DNA of 20,835 nucleotides from Candidatus Arcticimaribacter sp. UBA7428. Lineage in GTDB: Bacteria > Bacteroidota > Bacteroidia > Flavobacteriales > Flavobacteriaceae. Positions 1 through 9,342 of the stretch are shown here, in pieces. The notes under the pieces were generated by a model that was not told where the DNA came from, ran no database searches, and saw only the letters and a list, made by a program, of their open reading frames with translations. Each line of letters begins with the position of its first letter. Within the stretch, counting starts at the first letter, position 1. The DNA is taken from contig DLQQ01000077.1 in NCBI GenBank assembly GCA_002477625.1, positions 19,086 through 39,920 on the forward strand, read 5' to 3'. The position numbers and the translations under genes were made by a program.

Positions 1-2453
1 AAAAGCCTGCTGCTGAAGAACCTGCAAAAACTGCAGCTAAATCGGTAAAAGACGCACCAAAAGTTGCCGTTAAAAAAGAAGCTCCCAAAAAGCCAAAAGC
101 TCCTAAGGCTGTTGAAGAGAAAACTCCAACTGCAGAAAAGCCAGAAGCGGAAGTTGAAGCACCATTGGAAACTCCTGTGGTAACCGATGAGAAAACAGAA
201 ACTGAAGTTAAAATTGAAGCTCCGACAGCAGCTGCTGAAGAAGGAACTGCAACGGAAACTCCAGAAGCTGGAGAAGGTGCTGCTGAAGTAGACGCTACAA
301 TCACTACAAAATACGCCAAACTATCCGGCCCCAAAAAGACCGGTTTAGTCATCGACCTTGATTCTTTTAATAAGAAAGAAAAAAGTGTTGAAGATGCTCG
401 TAAGAAAAAACGTAAAAGAATAAGTAAAGACCCAGCACCTGCCCCTAAAAAACCTGGAGTAGGGTCTATAAGCAGCCGACGAGGTAATGGAGGTCAGAAT
501 AGAAGCGGTCGCCCAAACCGACCAGCTGCAGTCCCTAAAGTTGAGCCAACAGAAGAAGAAGTACAAAAGCAAATTAGAGAAACTCTTGAAAAACTTCAAG
601 GGAAATCGAATAAGTCTAAAGGGGCCAAATACCGAAGAGACAAACGGGTTCAACACCGTCAAAAAACAGAGGAAGAATTAGCGCAATTAGAGGCTGATAG
701 CAAAATAATCAAAGTAACAGAATTCATTACTGTAGGTGAAGTAGCGACCCTCATGGAAGTTAGCGGGACTCAAATTATTTCTGCCTGTATGTCACTTGGA
801 ATCATGGTTACCATGAACCAACGTTTGGATGCTGAAACCTTGAGTATTGTTGCAGACGAATTTGGTTTTGAAGTAGACTTTGTAAAGAGTGATCTTGAAG
901 AAAACTTTACAGAAGAGGTTGAGGAAAAAGAAGAAGATCTTATTGCTCGTGCCCCTATTGTTACCGTTATGGGTCACGTAGATCACGGTAAAACATCACT
1001 CTTAGATCATATCCGAAGCGAAAATGTAATTGCAGGCGAATCGGGAGGGATTACACAACACATTGGAGCATATTCTGTTGTACTAAAAAACAAACAGAAG
1101 ATAACATTTTTAGATACTCCTGGTCACGAAGCCTTTACGGCGATGCGTGCTCGTGGAGCTCAAGTAACGGATATTGCAATCATCGTAATCGCTGCGGATG
1201 ATGATATCATGCCGCAAACTAAGGAAGCAATCAGTCATGCACAGGCAGCTGGTGTACCCATTATTTTTGCAATCAACAAGGTAGATAAAGAAACGTCTAA
1301 TCCTGAAAAGATCAAAGAAGCGCTTGCTCAAATGGATCTTATGGTTGAGGATTGGGGAGGAAAAATTCAATCCCAAGACATCTCTGCTTTAAAAGGTACT
1401 GGCGTAAAAGAATTGTTAGAAAAAGTATTGTTAGAAGCCGAATTATTAGAGCTTAAAGCAAATCCGAATAGAAAATCCAAAGGAACAGTAGTTGAAGCCT
1501 ACCTCGATAAAGGTCGTGGTTATGTATCTACAATTCTGGTTCAAACCGGAACACTGAATGTTGGAGATTATCTGCTTGCTGGAAAGCACAGTGGTAAAGT
1601 ACGAGCCATGTTTGACGAAAGAGGGAAAACAATTGAAACGGCTCCTCCTTCCACTCCTGTATCGGTTTTAGGACTTGATGGTGCACCTCAAGCTGGGGAC
1701 AATTTTAATGTTCTCGAAGACGAACGTGAGGCAAAACAAATCGCTGCTAAAAGAACACAATTACTCCGTGAGCAAAATGTACGTACACAGCGACACATCA
1801 CATTAGATGAAATTGGAAGACGAATTGCCTTGGGTGACTTTAAAGAATTGAACATGATCCTGAAAGGTGATGTGGATGGTTCTGTTGAGGCACTTACCGA
1901 CTCTCTTCAAAAGCTATCTACCGAAGAAATTCAGGTTAACATCATCCACAAAGGTGTTGGTGCAATCACAGAATCTGATGTACTGTTGGCTTCTGCCTCA
2001 GATGCAATTATTATCGGGTTTAATGTTCGTCCTATGGGTAATGCACGTATGCTAGCCGAAAAAGAAGAAATAGACATCCGATCCTACTCCATCATCTACG
2101 ACGCAATCAACGATGTGAAAGACGCTATGGAAGGCATGCTTTCTCCTGAAATGAAAGAGGAAATAACTGGAAATGCTGAGATTAGAGAAACCTTTAAAAT
2201 ATCTAAAGTGGGTACCATTGCAGGTTGTATGGTAACTACAGGGAAAATTTTCCGTAACTCAAGTATTCGAGTAATTCGTGAAGGAGTTGTTCAATATACC
2301 GGAACGCTTAGCTCTCTGAAACGTTTCAAAGACGATGTGAAGGAAGTTGCCAAAGGATATGATTGTGGACTACAGGTTAAGAACTACAACGACATTCGTA
2401 TTGATGACGTAATCGAATTCTTCCAAGAAGTAGCCGTTAAGAAAACCCTATAA
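1..2453 (+). CDS. infB: Translation initiation factor IF-2, 5'-truncated by window edge
   Basis: IF-2 is the GTPase that brings initiator fMet-tRNA to the 30S subunit and promotes 50S joining. The reading frame (first full codon at base 3) is open to the left edge, so the true start lies outside. The TTG at 165 is an internal Leu codon, not a start. The first ~150 codons are a low-complexity Ala/Glu/Lys/Pro linker, typical of the variable IF-2 N-terminus. An IF-2N-like segment lies around bases 700-870. The GTPase domain follows, with GHVDHGKT (bases 972-995), the switch I sequence [18 protein letters not shown] (1113-1136) and NKVD (1275-1286). Beta-barrel and C-terminal domains with the expected [14 protein letters not shown] region complete it. 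The stop codon TAA (2451-2453) overlaps the end of the convergent SPOR gene. Identification is certain; only the N-terminal extent is unknown. Confidence 0.97.
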   Translation, partial: KPAAEEPAKTAAKSVKDAPKVAVKKEAPKKPKAPKAVEEKTPTAEKPEAEVEAPLETPVVTDEKTETEVKIEAPTAAAEEGTATETPEAGEGAAEVDATITTKYAKLSGPKKTGLVIDLDSFNKKEKSVEDARKKKRKRISKDPAPAPKKPGVGSISSRRGNGGQNRSGRPNRPAAVPKVEPTEEEVQKQIRETLEKLQGKSNKSKGAKYRRDKRVQHRQKTEEELAQLEADSKIIKVTEFITVGEVATLMEVSGTQIISACMSLGIMVTMNQRLDAETLSIVADEFGFEVDFVKSDLEENFTEEVEEKEEDLIARAPIVTVMGHVDHGKTSLLDHIRSENVIAGESGGITQHIGAYSVVLKNKQKITFLDTPGHEAFTAMRARGAQVTDIAIIVIAADDDIMPQTKEAISHAQAAGVPIIFAINKVDKETSNPEKIKEALAQMDLMVEDWGGKIQSQDISALKGTGVKELLEKVLLEAELLELKANPNRKSKGTVVEAYLDKGRGYVSTILVQTGTLNVGDYLLAGKHSGKVRAMFDERGKTIETAPPSTPVSVLGLDGAPQAGDNFNVLEDEREAKQIAAKRTQLLREQNVRTQRHITLDEIGRRIALGDFKELNMILKGDVDGSVEALTDSLQKLSTEEIQVNIIHKGVGAITESDVLLASASDAIIIGFNVRPMGNARMLAEKEEIDIRSYSIIYDAINDVKDAMEGMLSPEMKEEITGNAEIRETFKISKVGTIAGCMVTTGKIFRNSSIRVIREGVVQYTGTLSSLKRFKDDVKEVAKGYDCGLQVKNYNDIRIDDVIEFFQEVAVKKTL

Positions 2454-2837
2454 ATTATTAGGTTCTAGTAAAAATGCTCCTGGGTACGTTTTTTTAATTT
2501 CCTCTAGGAGTATGTTTGCTTTGTTGATGTCCTTAAAGCGTCCCACACGTACCTTGTAATTTGGTGTCTCAAAAACCAAAGAAGTTTCAATTCCTTCAAA
2601 TGTTTTTTCAAATTCCCGTAAAACATTTTGTGCTGCTGTATAGTTTCCATAGTACAGTTGAATAGCGAAGTATTGTGCATTATAACGTTCAGAGTCAAGC
2701 GCTTTTTTAATTGCTACTAGTTGTTCGATTTTTGAATCTTGATTGATTTGAACCAAAGTATCTTGTCCAAAAACCTGGGATGCAATTCCGCCGCTAAGCA
2801 GTAAAAAAAATAAAGTAGTTCGTTTGATTGTTCTCAT
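2448..2837 (-). CDS. Small exported SPOR-domain protein
   Basis: This 129-residue protein has a cleavable signal peptide: basic MRTIKR, a hydrophobic core over residues ~8-22, and a likely cut after VFGQ near residue 25. The rest is nearly all one SPOR-like domain (about residues 54-127), with the features [20 protein letters not shown] and a final helix-strand ending in AFLLEP. SPOR domains bind peptidoglycan lacking stem peptides, usually at division sites, so a periplasmic cell-wall role is likely. The signal has no lipobox Cys, so it should be soluble. It is convergent with infB (6-base overlap) and divergent from actA. A loosely promoter-like TTTG lies just before the start, but its spacing from the TA is not consensus. 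Similar small SPOR genes are often seen near infB in flavobacteria (from memory). The family call is good; the specific role is unknown. Confidence 0.85.
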   Translation of the reverse strand: MRTIKRTTLFFLLLSGGIASQVFGQDTLVQINQDSKIEQLVAIKKALDSERYNAQYFAIQLYYGNYTAAQNVLREFEKTFEGIETSLVFETPNYKVRVGRFKDINKANILLEEIKKTYPGAFLLEPNNL

Positions 2838-2877
2838 ACTGCAAAGAAATAAAAAACTGGCAATAATTGGCAGAAGT

Positions 2878-2901
2878 TAAATAAACTTAACAAGTTATTT
2901 A
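2878..2901. repeat. Imperfect AT-rich inverted repeat in the SPOR/actA divergent region
   Basis: The left arm TAAATAAACTT (2878-2888) and right arm AAGTTATTTA (2892-2901) are inverted copies apart from one extra A, with a 3-base centre. It sits between two divergent genes, upstream of the actA -7 box. It could be a regulator-binding site, but no T-run follows it, so it is not a convincing terminator. The low sequence complexity makes chance formation quite possible. Confidence 0.3.
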
Positions 2902-2961
2902 GACTCAGTATAAATTATACAAGTGCAAGTCATAACCTTTTAACAAACCGAGTCTATGTCT

Positions 2962-2969
2962 TATTTTTG
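2962..2969 (+). promoter_or_regulatory. Putative -7 promoter element of the act-cox operon
   Basis: TATTTTTG matches the Bacteroidetes housekeeping -7 consensus TAnnTTTG. It lies 54 bases before the ATG at 3024, so transcription would start near 2975 and leave a leader of about 50 bases. About 20 bases upstream is only a T-rich TTTTAAC (2937-2943), so the -33 half is weak. A start here also argues against the TTG at 2967 as translation start, because it would lie at or before the transcript end. Confidence 0.45.
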
Positions 2970-3023
2970 CAGTCGGATAATGACACAAATAAATTGATCA
3001 AAAATCAAATTTTACATATAAGC

Positions 3024-4307
3024 ATGAGGAAGTCAAATCTTTACACTCTTTTGACTAGTAAATTATTAGCGGTGGTAGTAGTAGCAATGCTCTCAATGCC
3101 TCAATTATTTGCTCAAGAGGGTGACCCAGCGGCAGGGAAAAAATTATTTAATGCAAATTGTGCAGCCTGTCACAAACTCAACAAAAAAGCCGTAGGGCCA
3201 GCATTAAGAGGTGTTTCTTCTAAATACGATCGCGAATGGTTGTACACTTGGATTAAAAATAGCTCGGCTATGATCAAGTCTGGAGATGCACAAGCAATTG
3301 CAATTTGGGAAGAGTACAATAAATCAGTAATGACTGCTTTCCCTCAATTGTCCAATGCCGATATTGATAACATCATAGCGTATACCGATTATGTTGCCCC
3401 ACCACCACCTCCAGGTACTGCACCAGCAGCTGGAACTCAAGTAGCTGCAAGCGGTGTATCGAACGATCTTATCCTAGCAGCTTTAGCCCTAGTATTTACA
3501 GTGCTAATTGTAATGCTGTTCTTAGTAAACAAGACCCTTCAGAAAATTGCAACTGCAAGTGGTGTTGAATTGGTAGCGAAAGAAGTTAAAGAACCAAGAA
3601 GACCTTTATGGGACGCCTTTGCTAAAAATCATTTCTTGGTGTTCATGTCGGTGATCCTTCTTCTACTATCAAGTGCATATTTTGCTTATGGTTTCCTCAT
3701 GCAAGTTGGGGTTGATCAAGGTTATATGCCGGTGCAACCGATCCATTATTCTCACAAGATTCACGCAGGAGCAAATGAAATCGAATGTAAGTACTGTCAC
3801 TCTTCAGCTCGAGTGTCTAAACACTCTGGAATTCCATCGCTCAATGTCTGTATGAACTGTCACCAAAATATTGCTGAATACAATGGGGAGGAAGATTTAG
3901 ACAACGGTTACACGAAAGATTTTTACACCAAAGAAATCAAAAAATTATATGCAGCAGTAGGTTGGGACGAAGAGAACCAACAATACACAGGGAAAACGGA
4001 ACCGGTGAAGTGGGTTCGTATTCACAACCTGCCTGATTTCGCTTATTTCAATCACGCTCAACACGTTCAAGTAGGTCAAATTGCTTGTCAAAAGTGCCAC
4101 GGACCTGTAGAAGAAATGGAAGTGATGTACCAATACGCTCCCCTTACAATGGGCTGGTGTATCAATTGTCACAGAGAAACAAACGTGAAGGTAGAAGGCA
4201 ATGAGTACTACACTAAAATTCACGAACAATTATCAAAAAAATACGGTGTTGAACAACTTACAGCTGCTCAGATGGGTGGTCTGGAATGTGGGAAATGTCA
4301 CTATTAA
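3024..4307 (+). CDS. actA: Alternative complex III subunit ActA: class I cytochrome c domain plus pentahaem domain (six CXXCH)
   Basis: ActA is the multihaem c subunit of ACIII, the quinol:electron-acceptor oxidoreductase that replaces bc1; its haems lie on the outer face of the membrane. I chose ATG 3024 (427 residues) because MRKSNLYTLLT leads straight into a signal-like hydrophobic segment, and an in-frame TTG at 2967 lies within the promoter box. In order: signal/anchor to about residue 30; a class I cytochrome c domain with CAACH (46-50) and a probable axial Met103; a Pro/Ala linker; two hydrophobic helices (about 149-172 and 204-228); then the pentahaem domain with CKYCH (255), CMNCH (276), CQKCH (355), CINCH (379) and CGKCH (422). 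The last motif ends almost at the C-terminus. It is the first gene of the operon, 26 bases before actB. The N-terminal cytochrome is additional to the five haems usually described for ActA; it may be common in Bacteroidota but I cannot verify that here. Confidence 0.93.
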   Translation: MRKSNLYTLLTSKLLAVVVVAMLSMPQLFAQEGDPAAGKKLFNANCAACHKLNKKAVGPALRGVSSKYDREWLYTWIKNSSAMIKSGDAQAIAIWEEYNKSVMTAFPQLSNADIDNIIAYTDYVAPPPPPGTAPAAGTQVAASGVSNDLILAALALVFTVLIVMLFLVNKTLQKIATASGVELVAKEVKEPRRPLWDAFAKNHFLVFMSVILLLLSSAYFAYGFLMQVGVDQGYMPVQPIHYSHKIHAGANEIECKYCHSSARVSKHSGIPSLNVCMNCHQNIAEYNGEEDLDNGYTKDFYTKEIKKLYAAVGWDEENQQYTGKTEPVKWVRIHNLPDFAYFNHAQHVQVGQIACQKCHGPVEEMEVMYQYAPLTMGWCINCHRETNVKVEGNEYYTKIHEQLSKKYGVEQLTAAQMGGLECGKCHY

Positions 4308-4333
4308 AAAATAGAATAATCTAAGATTGTCTT

Positions 4334-7300
4334 ATGGCAGAAAATAAAACCTATTGGAAAAGTGCTGATCAATTAAACGAGGGAAACCCGATTATTGAGC
4401 AGCTCGAGCAAAAAGAATTTGCCGAACACATTCCAGTGAACGAATTTTTAGGAGACTCGGAAACTCTTGACGACAGTAGCACCTCACGTAGAGATTTCTT
4501 GAAGTATGTAGGATTCAGTACTGCAGCAGCAACGCTTGCAGCCTGTGAAGGTCCCGTAATCAAATCCGTACCGTATGTAGTGCAGCCAGAGCAAATTCGT
4601 CCGGGTGTAGCCAACTACTACGCAACTGCAATTGCAGATGGTTTTGACTTTGGTTCTGTTCTTATTAAAACGAGAGAAGGTCGTCCGATCAAAGTAGAAA
4701 ATAACAGTGATGCTCCCGTCTTAGGTGGAGCTAATGCTCGAGTTCATGCTTCCGTTTTATCTCTTTATGACGTGAAACGTTTACAAGGGCCTAAAGCAAA
4801 TGGCACCGATATTAGCTGGGAAGATTTAAACCTTCAAGTTGGAGCAAAGCTAAAAGCGCTTGCTGCAACAGGAAAAGAAGTTATCATCCTTACCCAAACT
4901 TTTGCAAGTCCAACGACTTCAAAAATCGTTGCTGATTTTATTGCTGCATATCCAAATGTAAAGCAGGTTACTTATGACAGTGTTTTTGAATCTGCTGCCT
5001 TAGATGCATTCGAAGCAGCTTATGGCGTTCGCGCTCTTGCGGATTATGATTTCAGTAAAGCAGATGCTATTGTTTCTGTTGGAGCTGATATTTTAGGTGA
5101 TTGGCAAGGTGGGGGTTATGATAGTGCCTATTCTAAAAAAAGAGTCCCGCACAGAGACCACGGAAAAGCGCATATGTCTCAGCACTTTCAGTTTGAGGCT
5201 AACATGACTCTAAGTGGAGCTGCAGCCGATTTTCGTGTTCCAGCAACACCAACACAACAAAAAAATATTTTAGCACATTTATACGCTGCCCTTACCGGAA
5301 CCTCTGTTTCTGGAACTCTAGGCGCTGGGATGCAAGCTAAACTCGATAAAGCTGTTGAAGCACTTAAAGCTGCAGGGTCAAAAGCAGTAGTGGTTTCTGG
5401 TATTCAAGAAGTAGGAGCTCAGCAATTGGTCTTAGCAATCAACAATCACATTCAAAGTGAAGTAATGAATGCGAACACACCACGCTTGATTCGTCAGGCT
5501 AGTGCAACAGAAGTTGCCAAGGTTGTAACGGCTGTTAAAAATGGAACTATTGGCGGACTAATTACCGTTGGTGTTAATCCAGCACTTACTTTAGCAGATG
5601 GCGCTGCCTTCGCTGAGGGGCTTAAAAAATTAGACTTTTCAGTTGCTTTTTCATTAAAAGAAGACGAAACTGCATTGGCTTCACAATATATTGCCGCTGT
5701 ACCGCATTACTTAGAGGCCTGGGGAGATTACGAATTCAAAGCAGGAAGTTTTGCACTGGCTCAGCCAACCATTCGACCGCTATTCGACACCAAACAATTC
5801 CAAGATGTACTTTTAGCATGGACAGGAAGTAGCCAAACTTATTATGATGCAATCCAAGCCAATTGGTCGAATGCAGTGATTGGCTCGTCTTCATGGAATA
5901 CGGTCTTACACGACGGTTTTTTCCAAACAGAAGTTACTACTGAAAACAACTATCAAGGAACTGATCTAAGTGCCGAAGCTGCTGCATTAGCTGCTGCTAG
6001 CTCAAAAGGTCTAGAGCTTACCTTATACACAAAAACAGGGATGGGTGATGGTCAACAAGCCAACAACCCTTGGTTACAAGAATTCCCTGATCCAATCACT
6101 CGAGTATCTTGGGACAACTACATTACGGTTGCTGCTGCTGATGCAGAGGCTGCTGGATTAAAAAACGTTAATGTTGCCAACGGTGCATTGAACGGAAGTT
6201 ATGCTCAGGTTACTGTAGGAGGAATAACCCTAACAGTACCGGTAATCATTCAACCCGGTCAAGCTAAAGGATCTGTTGGTCTTGCTCTTGGTTATGGTGA
6301 AAAAGCCGGTTTACAAGAAGAAATGCAAGTTGGAGTTAATGCTTTTGCATTTTACAACGATTTCAATACTGTTCAGGAAGTAAGCATACGTCTTGCTGAT
6401 GGTTTCCATGAATTTGCTTGTGTTCAATTGCACAACACTCTAATGGGAAGAGGAGACATCATCAAGGAAACTACTTTAGAAGTTTTCAATACAAAAGATA
6501 AAGAATACTGGAATGCAATTCCGTTGGTTTCTAAAAACCACATGGAAGAAGAGGTTACTTCGGAAGGAGTAGATATGTGGCAGAATTTTGACCGTTCAAT
6601 CGGACATCACTTTAACCTTTCTATTGATCTCAACGCATGTACGGGATGTGGGGCCTGTGTCATCGCATGTCACTCAGAAAATAATGTGCCTGTTGTAGGG
6701 AAAACAGAAGTAAGAAGATCACGTGACATGCATTGGTTGCGAATTGACCGTTACTATTCTTCTGAAACTACCTTTGCAGGGGATAATGAGACCAAAGATA
6801 ATATTGACGGTTTAGGAGATTCCTTAACCACTTTTGGAGAAATGGAAAATCCTTCGGAAAACCCTCAGGTAACATTCCAGCCAGTAATGTGTCAGCATTG
6901 TAACCATGCACCTTGTGAAACAGTTTGTCCAGTTGCGGCAAGTTCACACGGACGTCAAGGTCAAAACCACATGGCCTATAACCGTTGTGTTGGTACACGT
7001 TATTGTGCAAACAACTGTCCTTATAAAGTACGTCGTTTCAACTGGTTCTTATACAACCAAAACGATGAGTTCGATTATCACATGAACAATGACCTAGGCC
7101 GTATGGTATTGAATCCAGACGTTGTAGTTCGTTCCCGTGGGGTAATGGAAAAATGTTCTATGTGTATTCAGAAAACACAAAAAACCATTTTGGATGCTAA
7201 ATTAGATGGACGACCTATTGAAGATGGTGAATTCCAAACCGCTTGTTCCAATGCATGTAGCAACGGCGCAATGACTTTTGGAGACATCAACGACAAAGAA

Positions 7301-7405
7301 AGTGAAATTACCAAGTTAAAAGAGAACGATCGTATGTATCATCTTTTGGAAAGCGTAGGGACAAAACCCAACGTGATGTACCAAACAAAAGTGAGAAATA
7401 CTTAA
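4334..7405 (+). CDS. actB: Alternative complex III subunit ActB (molybdopterin-oxidoreductase-like/Fe-S fusion)
   Basis: This 1023-residue protein fuses a molybdopterin-oxidoreductase-like domain (about 80-740), which in characterised ActB carries no molybdenum cofactor, to a ferredoxin-like iron-sulfur domain (about 755-1015). The fusion passes electrons from quinol oxidation to the haem subunits. A Tat-type motif SRRDFLK (51-57) follows an unusually long n-region and leads to a hydrophobic stretch ending in LAAC (C71), so the mature N-terminus may be a lipidated Cys. The cluster motifs are C769/772/775/779, C853/856/861/865, C885/891/895 (Thr where a fourth Cys would be) and C941/944 with C971/975. 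That gives three four-Cys sets and one three-Cys set, consistent with three 4Fe-4S clusters and one 3Fe-4S. It lies between actA and actC in the operon and matches the family called Tat-variant-translocated molybdopterin oxidoreductase. Confidence 0.95.
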   Translation: MAENKTYWKSADQLNEGNPIIEQLEQKEFAEHIPVNEFLGDSETLDDSSTSRRDFLKYVGFSTAAATLAACEGPVIKSVPYVVQPEQIRPGVANYYATAIADGFDFGSVLIKTREGRPIKVENNSDAPVLGGANARVHASVLSLYDVKRLQGPKANGTDISWEDLNLQVGAKLKALAATGKEVIILTQTFASPTTSKIVADFIAAYPNVKQVTYDSVFESAALDAFEAAYGVRALADYDFSKADAIVSVGADILGDWQGGGYDSAYSKKRVPHRDHGKAHMSQHFQFEANMTLSGAAADFRVPATPTQQKNILAHLYAALTGTSVSGTLGAGMQAKLDKAVEALKAAGSKAVVVSGIQEVGAQQLVLAINNHIQSEVMNANTPRLIRQASATEVAKVVTAVKNGTIGGLITVGVNPALTLADGAAFAEGLKKLDFSVAFSLKEDETALASQYIAAVPHYLEAWGDYEFKAGSFALAQPTIRPLFDTKQFQDVLLAWTGSSQTYYDAIQANWSNAVIGSSSWNTVLHDGFFQTEVTTENNYQGTDLSAEAAALAAASSKGLELTLYTKTGMGDGQQANNPWLQEFPDPITRVSWDNYITVAAADAEAAGLKNVNVANGALNGSYAQVTVGGITLTVPVIIQPGQAKGSVGLALGYGEKAGLQEEMQVGVNAFAFYNDFNTVQEVSIRLADGFHEFACVQLHNTLMGRGDIIKETTLEVFNTKDKEYWNAIPLVSKNHMEEEVTSEGVDMWQNFDRSIGHHFNLSIDLNACTGCGACVIACHSENNVPVVGKTEVRRSRDMHWLRIDRYYSSETTFAGDNETKDNIDGLGDSLTTFGEMENPSENPQVTFQPVMCQHCNHAPCETVCPVAASSHGRQGQNHMAYNRCVGTRYCANNCPYKVRRFNWFLYNQNDEFDYHMNNDLGRMVLNPDVVVRSRGVMEKCSMCIQKTQKTILDAKLDGRPIEDGEFQTACSNACSNGAMTFGDINDKESEITKLKENDRMYHLLESVGTKPNVMYQTKVRNT

Positions 7406-7430
7406 TATAAAAATAATAAATCAATAGCGT

Positions 7431-8819
7431 ATGGCCTCGCATTACGAAGCACCTATTAGAAAACCCTTAGTAACTGGAAATAAGTCGTATCACGATGTGA
7501 CGATTGACGTCGCAGCTCCAGTTGAAGGAAAAGCAAACACTCAGTGGTGGATTGTTTTTGGTATTGCACTTTCTGCTTTTTTGTGGGGAGTTGGATGTAT
7601 GATTTACACGATTTCAACTGGGATTGGAACTTGGGGTCTGAATAAGACTGTAGGTTGGGCCTGGGATATCACCAACTTTGTATGGTGGGTAGGAATCGGT
7701 CACGCAGGAACCTTAATTTCTGCAGTACTTTTATTATTCCGTCAAAAATGGAGAATGGCAATTAACCGTTCTGCAGAAGCAATGACCATTTTCTCAGTAA
7801 TCCAAGCAGGTTTGTTTCCAATCATTCACATGGGACGTCCTTGGTTAGCGTATTGGGTATTACCTATCCCTAACTCCTTTGGATCACTTTGGGTGAACTT
7901 TAACTCTCCTTTACTTTGGGATGTTTTTGCAATCTCAACCTATTTATCGGTATCTCTAGTTTTCTGGTGGACTGGTTTATTACCTGATTTTGCGATGTTA
8001 CGAGATCGCGCAATTCGACCTTTTCAAAAGAAAATCTACTCTTTATTGAGTTTTGGTTGGTCGGGTAGAGCAAAAGACTGGCAACGATTTGAAGAAGTTT
8101 CTTTGGTATTGGCTGGTTTAGCTACTCCCTTAGTACTTTCAGTTCACACCATTGTATCATTTGACTTTGCAACGTCGGTTATTCCGGGATGGCACACCAC
8201 TATTTTCCCTCCATATTTTGTTGCTGGAGCGATTTTTTCTGGTTTTGCTATGGTAAACACCCTGTTGATCATCATGCGTAAGGTTTCTCATTTAGAAGAT
8301 TATATTACGGTACAACACATTGAATTGATGAACATCGTAATCATGATTACCGGTTCAATCGTTGGAGTCGCCTACATAACCGAGCTGTTTATCGCTTGGT
8401 ACTCTGGAGTAGAATACGAACAATATGCATTCCTCAACCGTGCAACGGGTCCTTACTGGTGGGCATATTGGGCAATGATGTCGTGTAATGTATTTTCACC
8501 ACAGTTTATGTGGTTCAAGAAATTACGTACCAGCATTGTATTCTCCTTTGTCATATCTATTGTTGTGAATATCGGAATGTGGTTTGAGCGTTTTGTAATC
8601 ATTGTAACCTCGTTACACCGCGATTACTTACCTTCTTCTTGGACGATGTTTTCACCAACCTTTGTTGATATTGGGATCTTCATTGGTACTATTGGATTCT
8701 TCTTCGTGTTATTTTTACTATACGCAAGAACGTTCCCAGTAATTGCACAAGCAGAAGTAAAAACAATTTTGAAGTCTTCGGGCGAGAATTATAAAAAAAT
8801 AAGAGACGGAAATGAGTAA
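7431..8819 (+). CDS. actC: Alternative complex III subunit ActC, NrfD/PsrC-like quinol-binding membrane protein
   Basis: This 462-residue integral membrane protein of the NrfD/PsrC family has about ten predicted transmembrane helices, the first near residues 38-62. Characteristic segments are GIGHAGTLISA in helix 2 and HMGRPW after helix 3, which carry polar and charged residues typical of the quinol/proton region. The acidic, polar N-terminus (1-37) should be cytoplasmic. ActC and ActF are the paired membrane subunits of ACIII, and quinol oxidation is assigned mainly to ActC. It starts 25 bases after actB. Its last codons overlap actD by 8 bases (ATGAGTAA), suggesting translational coupling. 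Length and order are as expected for the family. Confidence 0.95.
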   Translation: MASHYEAPIRKPLVTGNKSYHDVTIDVAAPVEGKANTQWWIVFGIALSAFLWGVGCMIYTISTGIGTWGLNKTVGWAWDITNFVWWVGIGHAGTLISAVLLLFRQKWRMAINRSAEAMTIFSVIQAGLFPIIHMGRPWLAYWVLPIPNSFGSLWVNFNSPLLWDVFAISTYLSVSLVFWWTGLLPDFAMLRDRAIRPFQKKIYSLLSFGWSGRAKDWQRFEEVSLVLAGLATPLVLSVHTIVSFDFATSVIPGWHTTIFPPYFVAGAIFSGFAMVNTLLIIMRKVSHLEDYITVQHIELMNIVIMITGSIVGVAYITELFIAWYSGVEYEQYAFLNRATGPYWWAYWAMMSCNVFSPQFMWFKKLRTSIVFSFVISIVVNIGMWFERFVIIVTSLHRDYLPSSWTMFSPTFVDIGIFIGTIGFFFVLFLLYARTFPVIAQAEVKTILKSSGENYKKIRDGNE

Positions 8820-9342
8820 TCAAGTACTACACGCGCTTTACGACGATGATGACGTGCTATTGAATGCTGTTAAAGAAGTTCGAGAGCACAAGCATCACAT
8901 CGAAGAAATCTATACGCCCTTTCCAGTTCACGGACTAGACAAGGCTATGGGGTTAGAAGGAACACGAATCGCTATTATGGCATTCATATACGGTTGTATC
9001 GGTCTTGGCGTTGCCATTACGATGATCAATTTTATTATGATTGAAGATTGGCCACAAAACATTGGAGGTAAACCGAGTTTCAGTTTCTTGGAAAATCTTC
9101 CGGCCTTTGTTCCTGTGATTTTTGAAATGACCGTTTTCTTTGCAGCTCACTTAATGGTAATTACTTTTTATATGAGAAGTAGGTTATGGCCTTTTAAGGA
9201 AGCAGAAAATCCAAACCCTTTGACCACAGATGATAAATTCTTAATGGAAGTTGAAATCAACGGAAATGAAGAAGAACTGACTGCATTGTTGAAAAAGACA
9301 GGTGCAATCGAGATTACCATCCCTCAAAACCACGAAGAATAA
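8812..9342 (+). CDS. actD: Alternative complex III subunit ActD (DUF3341)
   Basis: This 176-residue protein belongs to the ActD/DUF3341 family, a structural membrane subunit of ACIII with no cofactor motifs. The N-terminal ~50 residues form a soluble acidic/His-containing domain (ALYDDDDVLLNAVKEVREH). Two membrane helices follow (about 51-76 and 96-121), and then a short C-terminal tail with an alpha/beta look. It overlaps actC by 8 bases and actE by one base (TAATG), so the three are probably translated as a coupled set. Confidence 0.92.
   Translation: MSNQVLHALYDDDDVLLNAVKEVREHKHHIEEIYTPFPVHGLDKAMGLEGTRIAIMAFIYGCIGLGVAITMINFIMIEDWPQNIGGKPSFSFLENLPAFVPVIFEMTVFFAAHLMVITFYMRSRLWPFKEAENPNPLTTDDKFLMEVEINGNEEELTALLKKTGAIEITIPQNHEE

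Noticed and set aside
165..2453. Start of infB at TTG 165
   Set aside because: The frame is open and IF-2-like from base 3 to the left edge; the TTG is an internal Leu codon.
2967..3023. N-terminal extension of ActA from TTG 2967
   Set aside because: It overlaps the -7 promoter box and adds 19 polar residues before a normal signal peptide that starts at ATG 3024.
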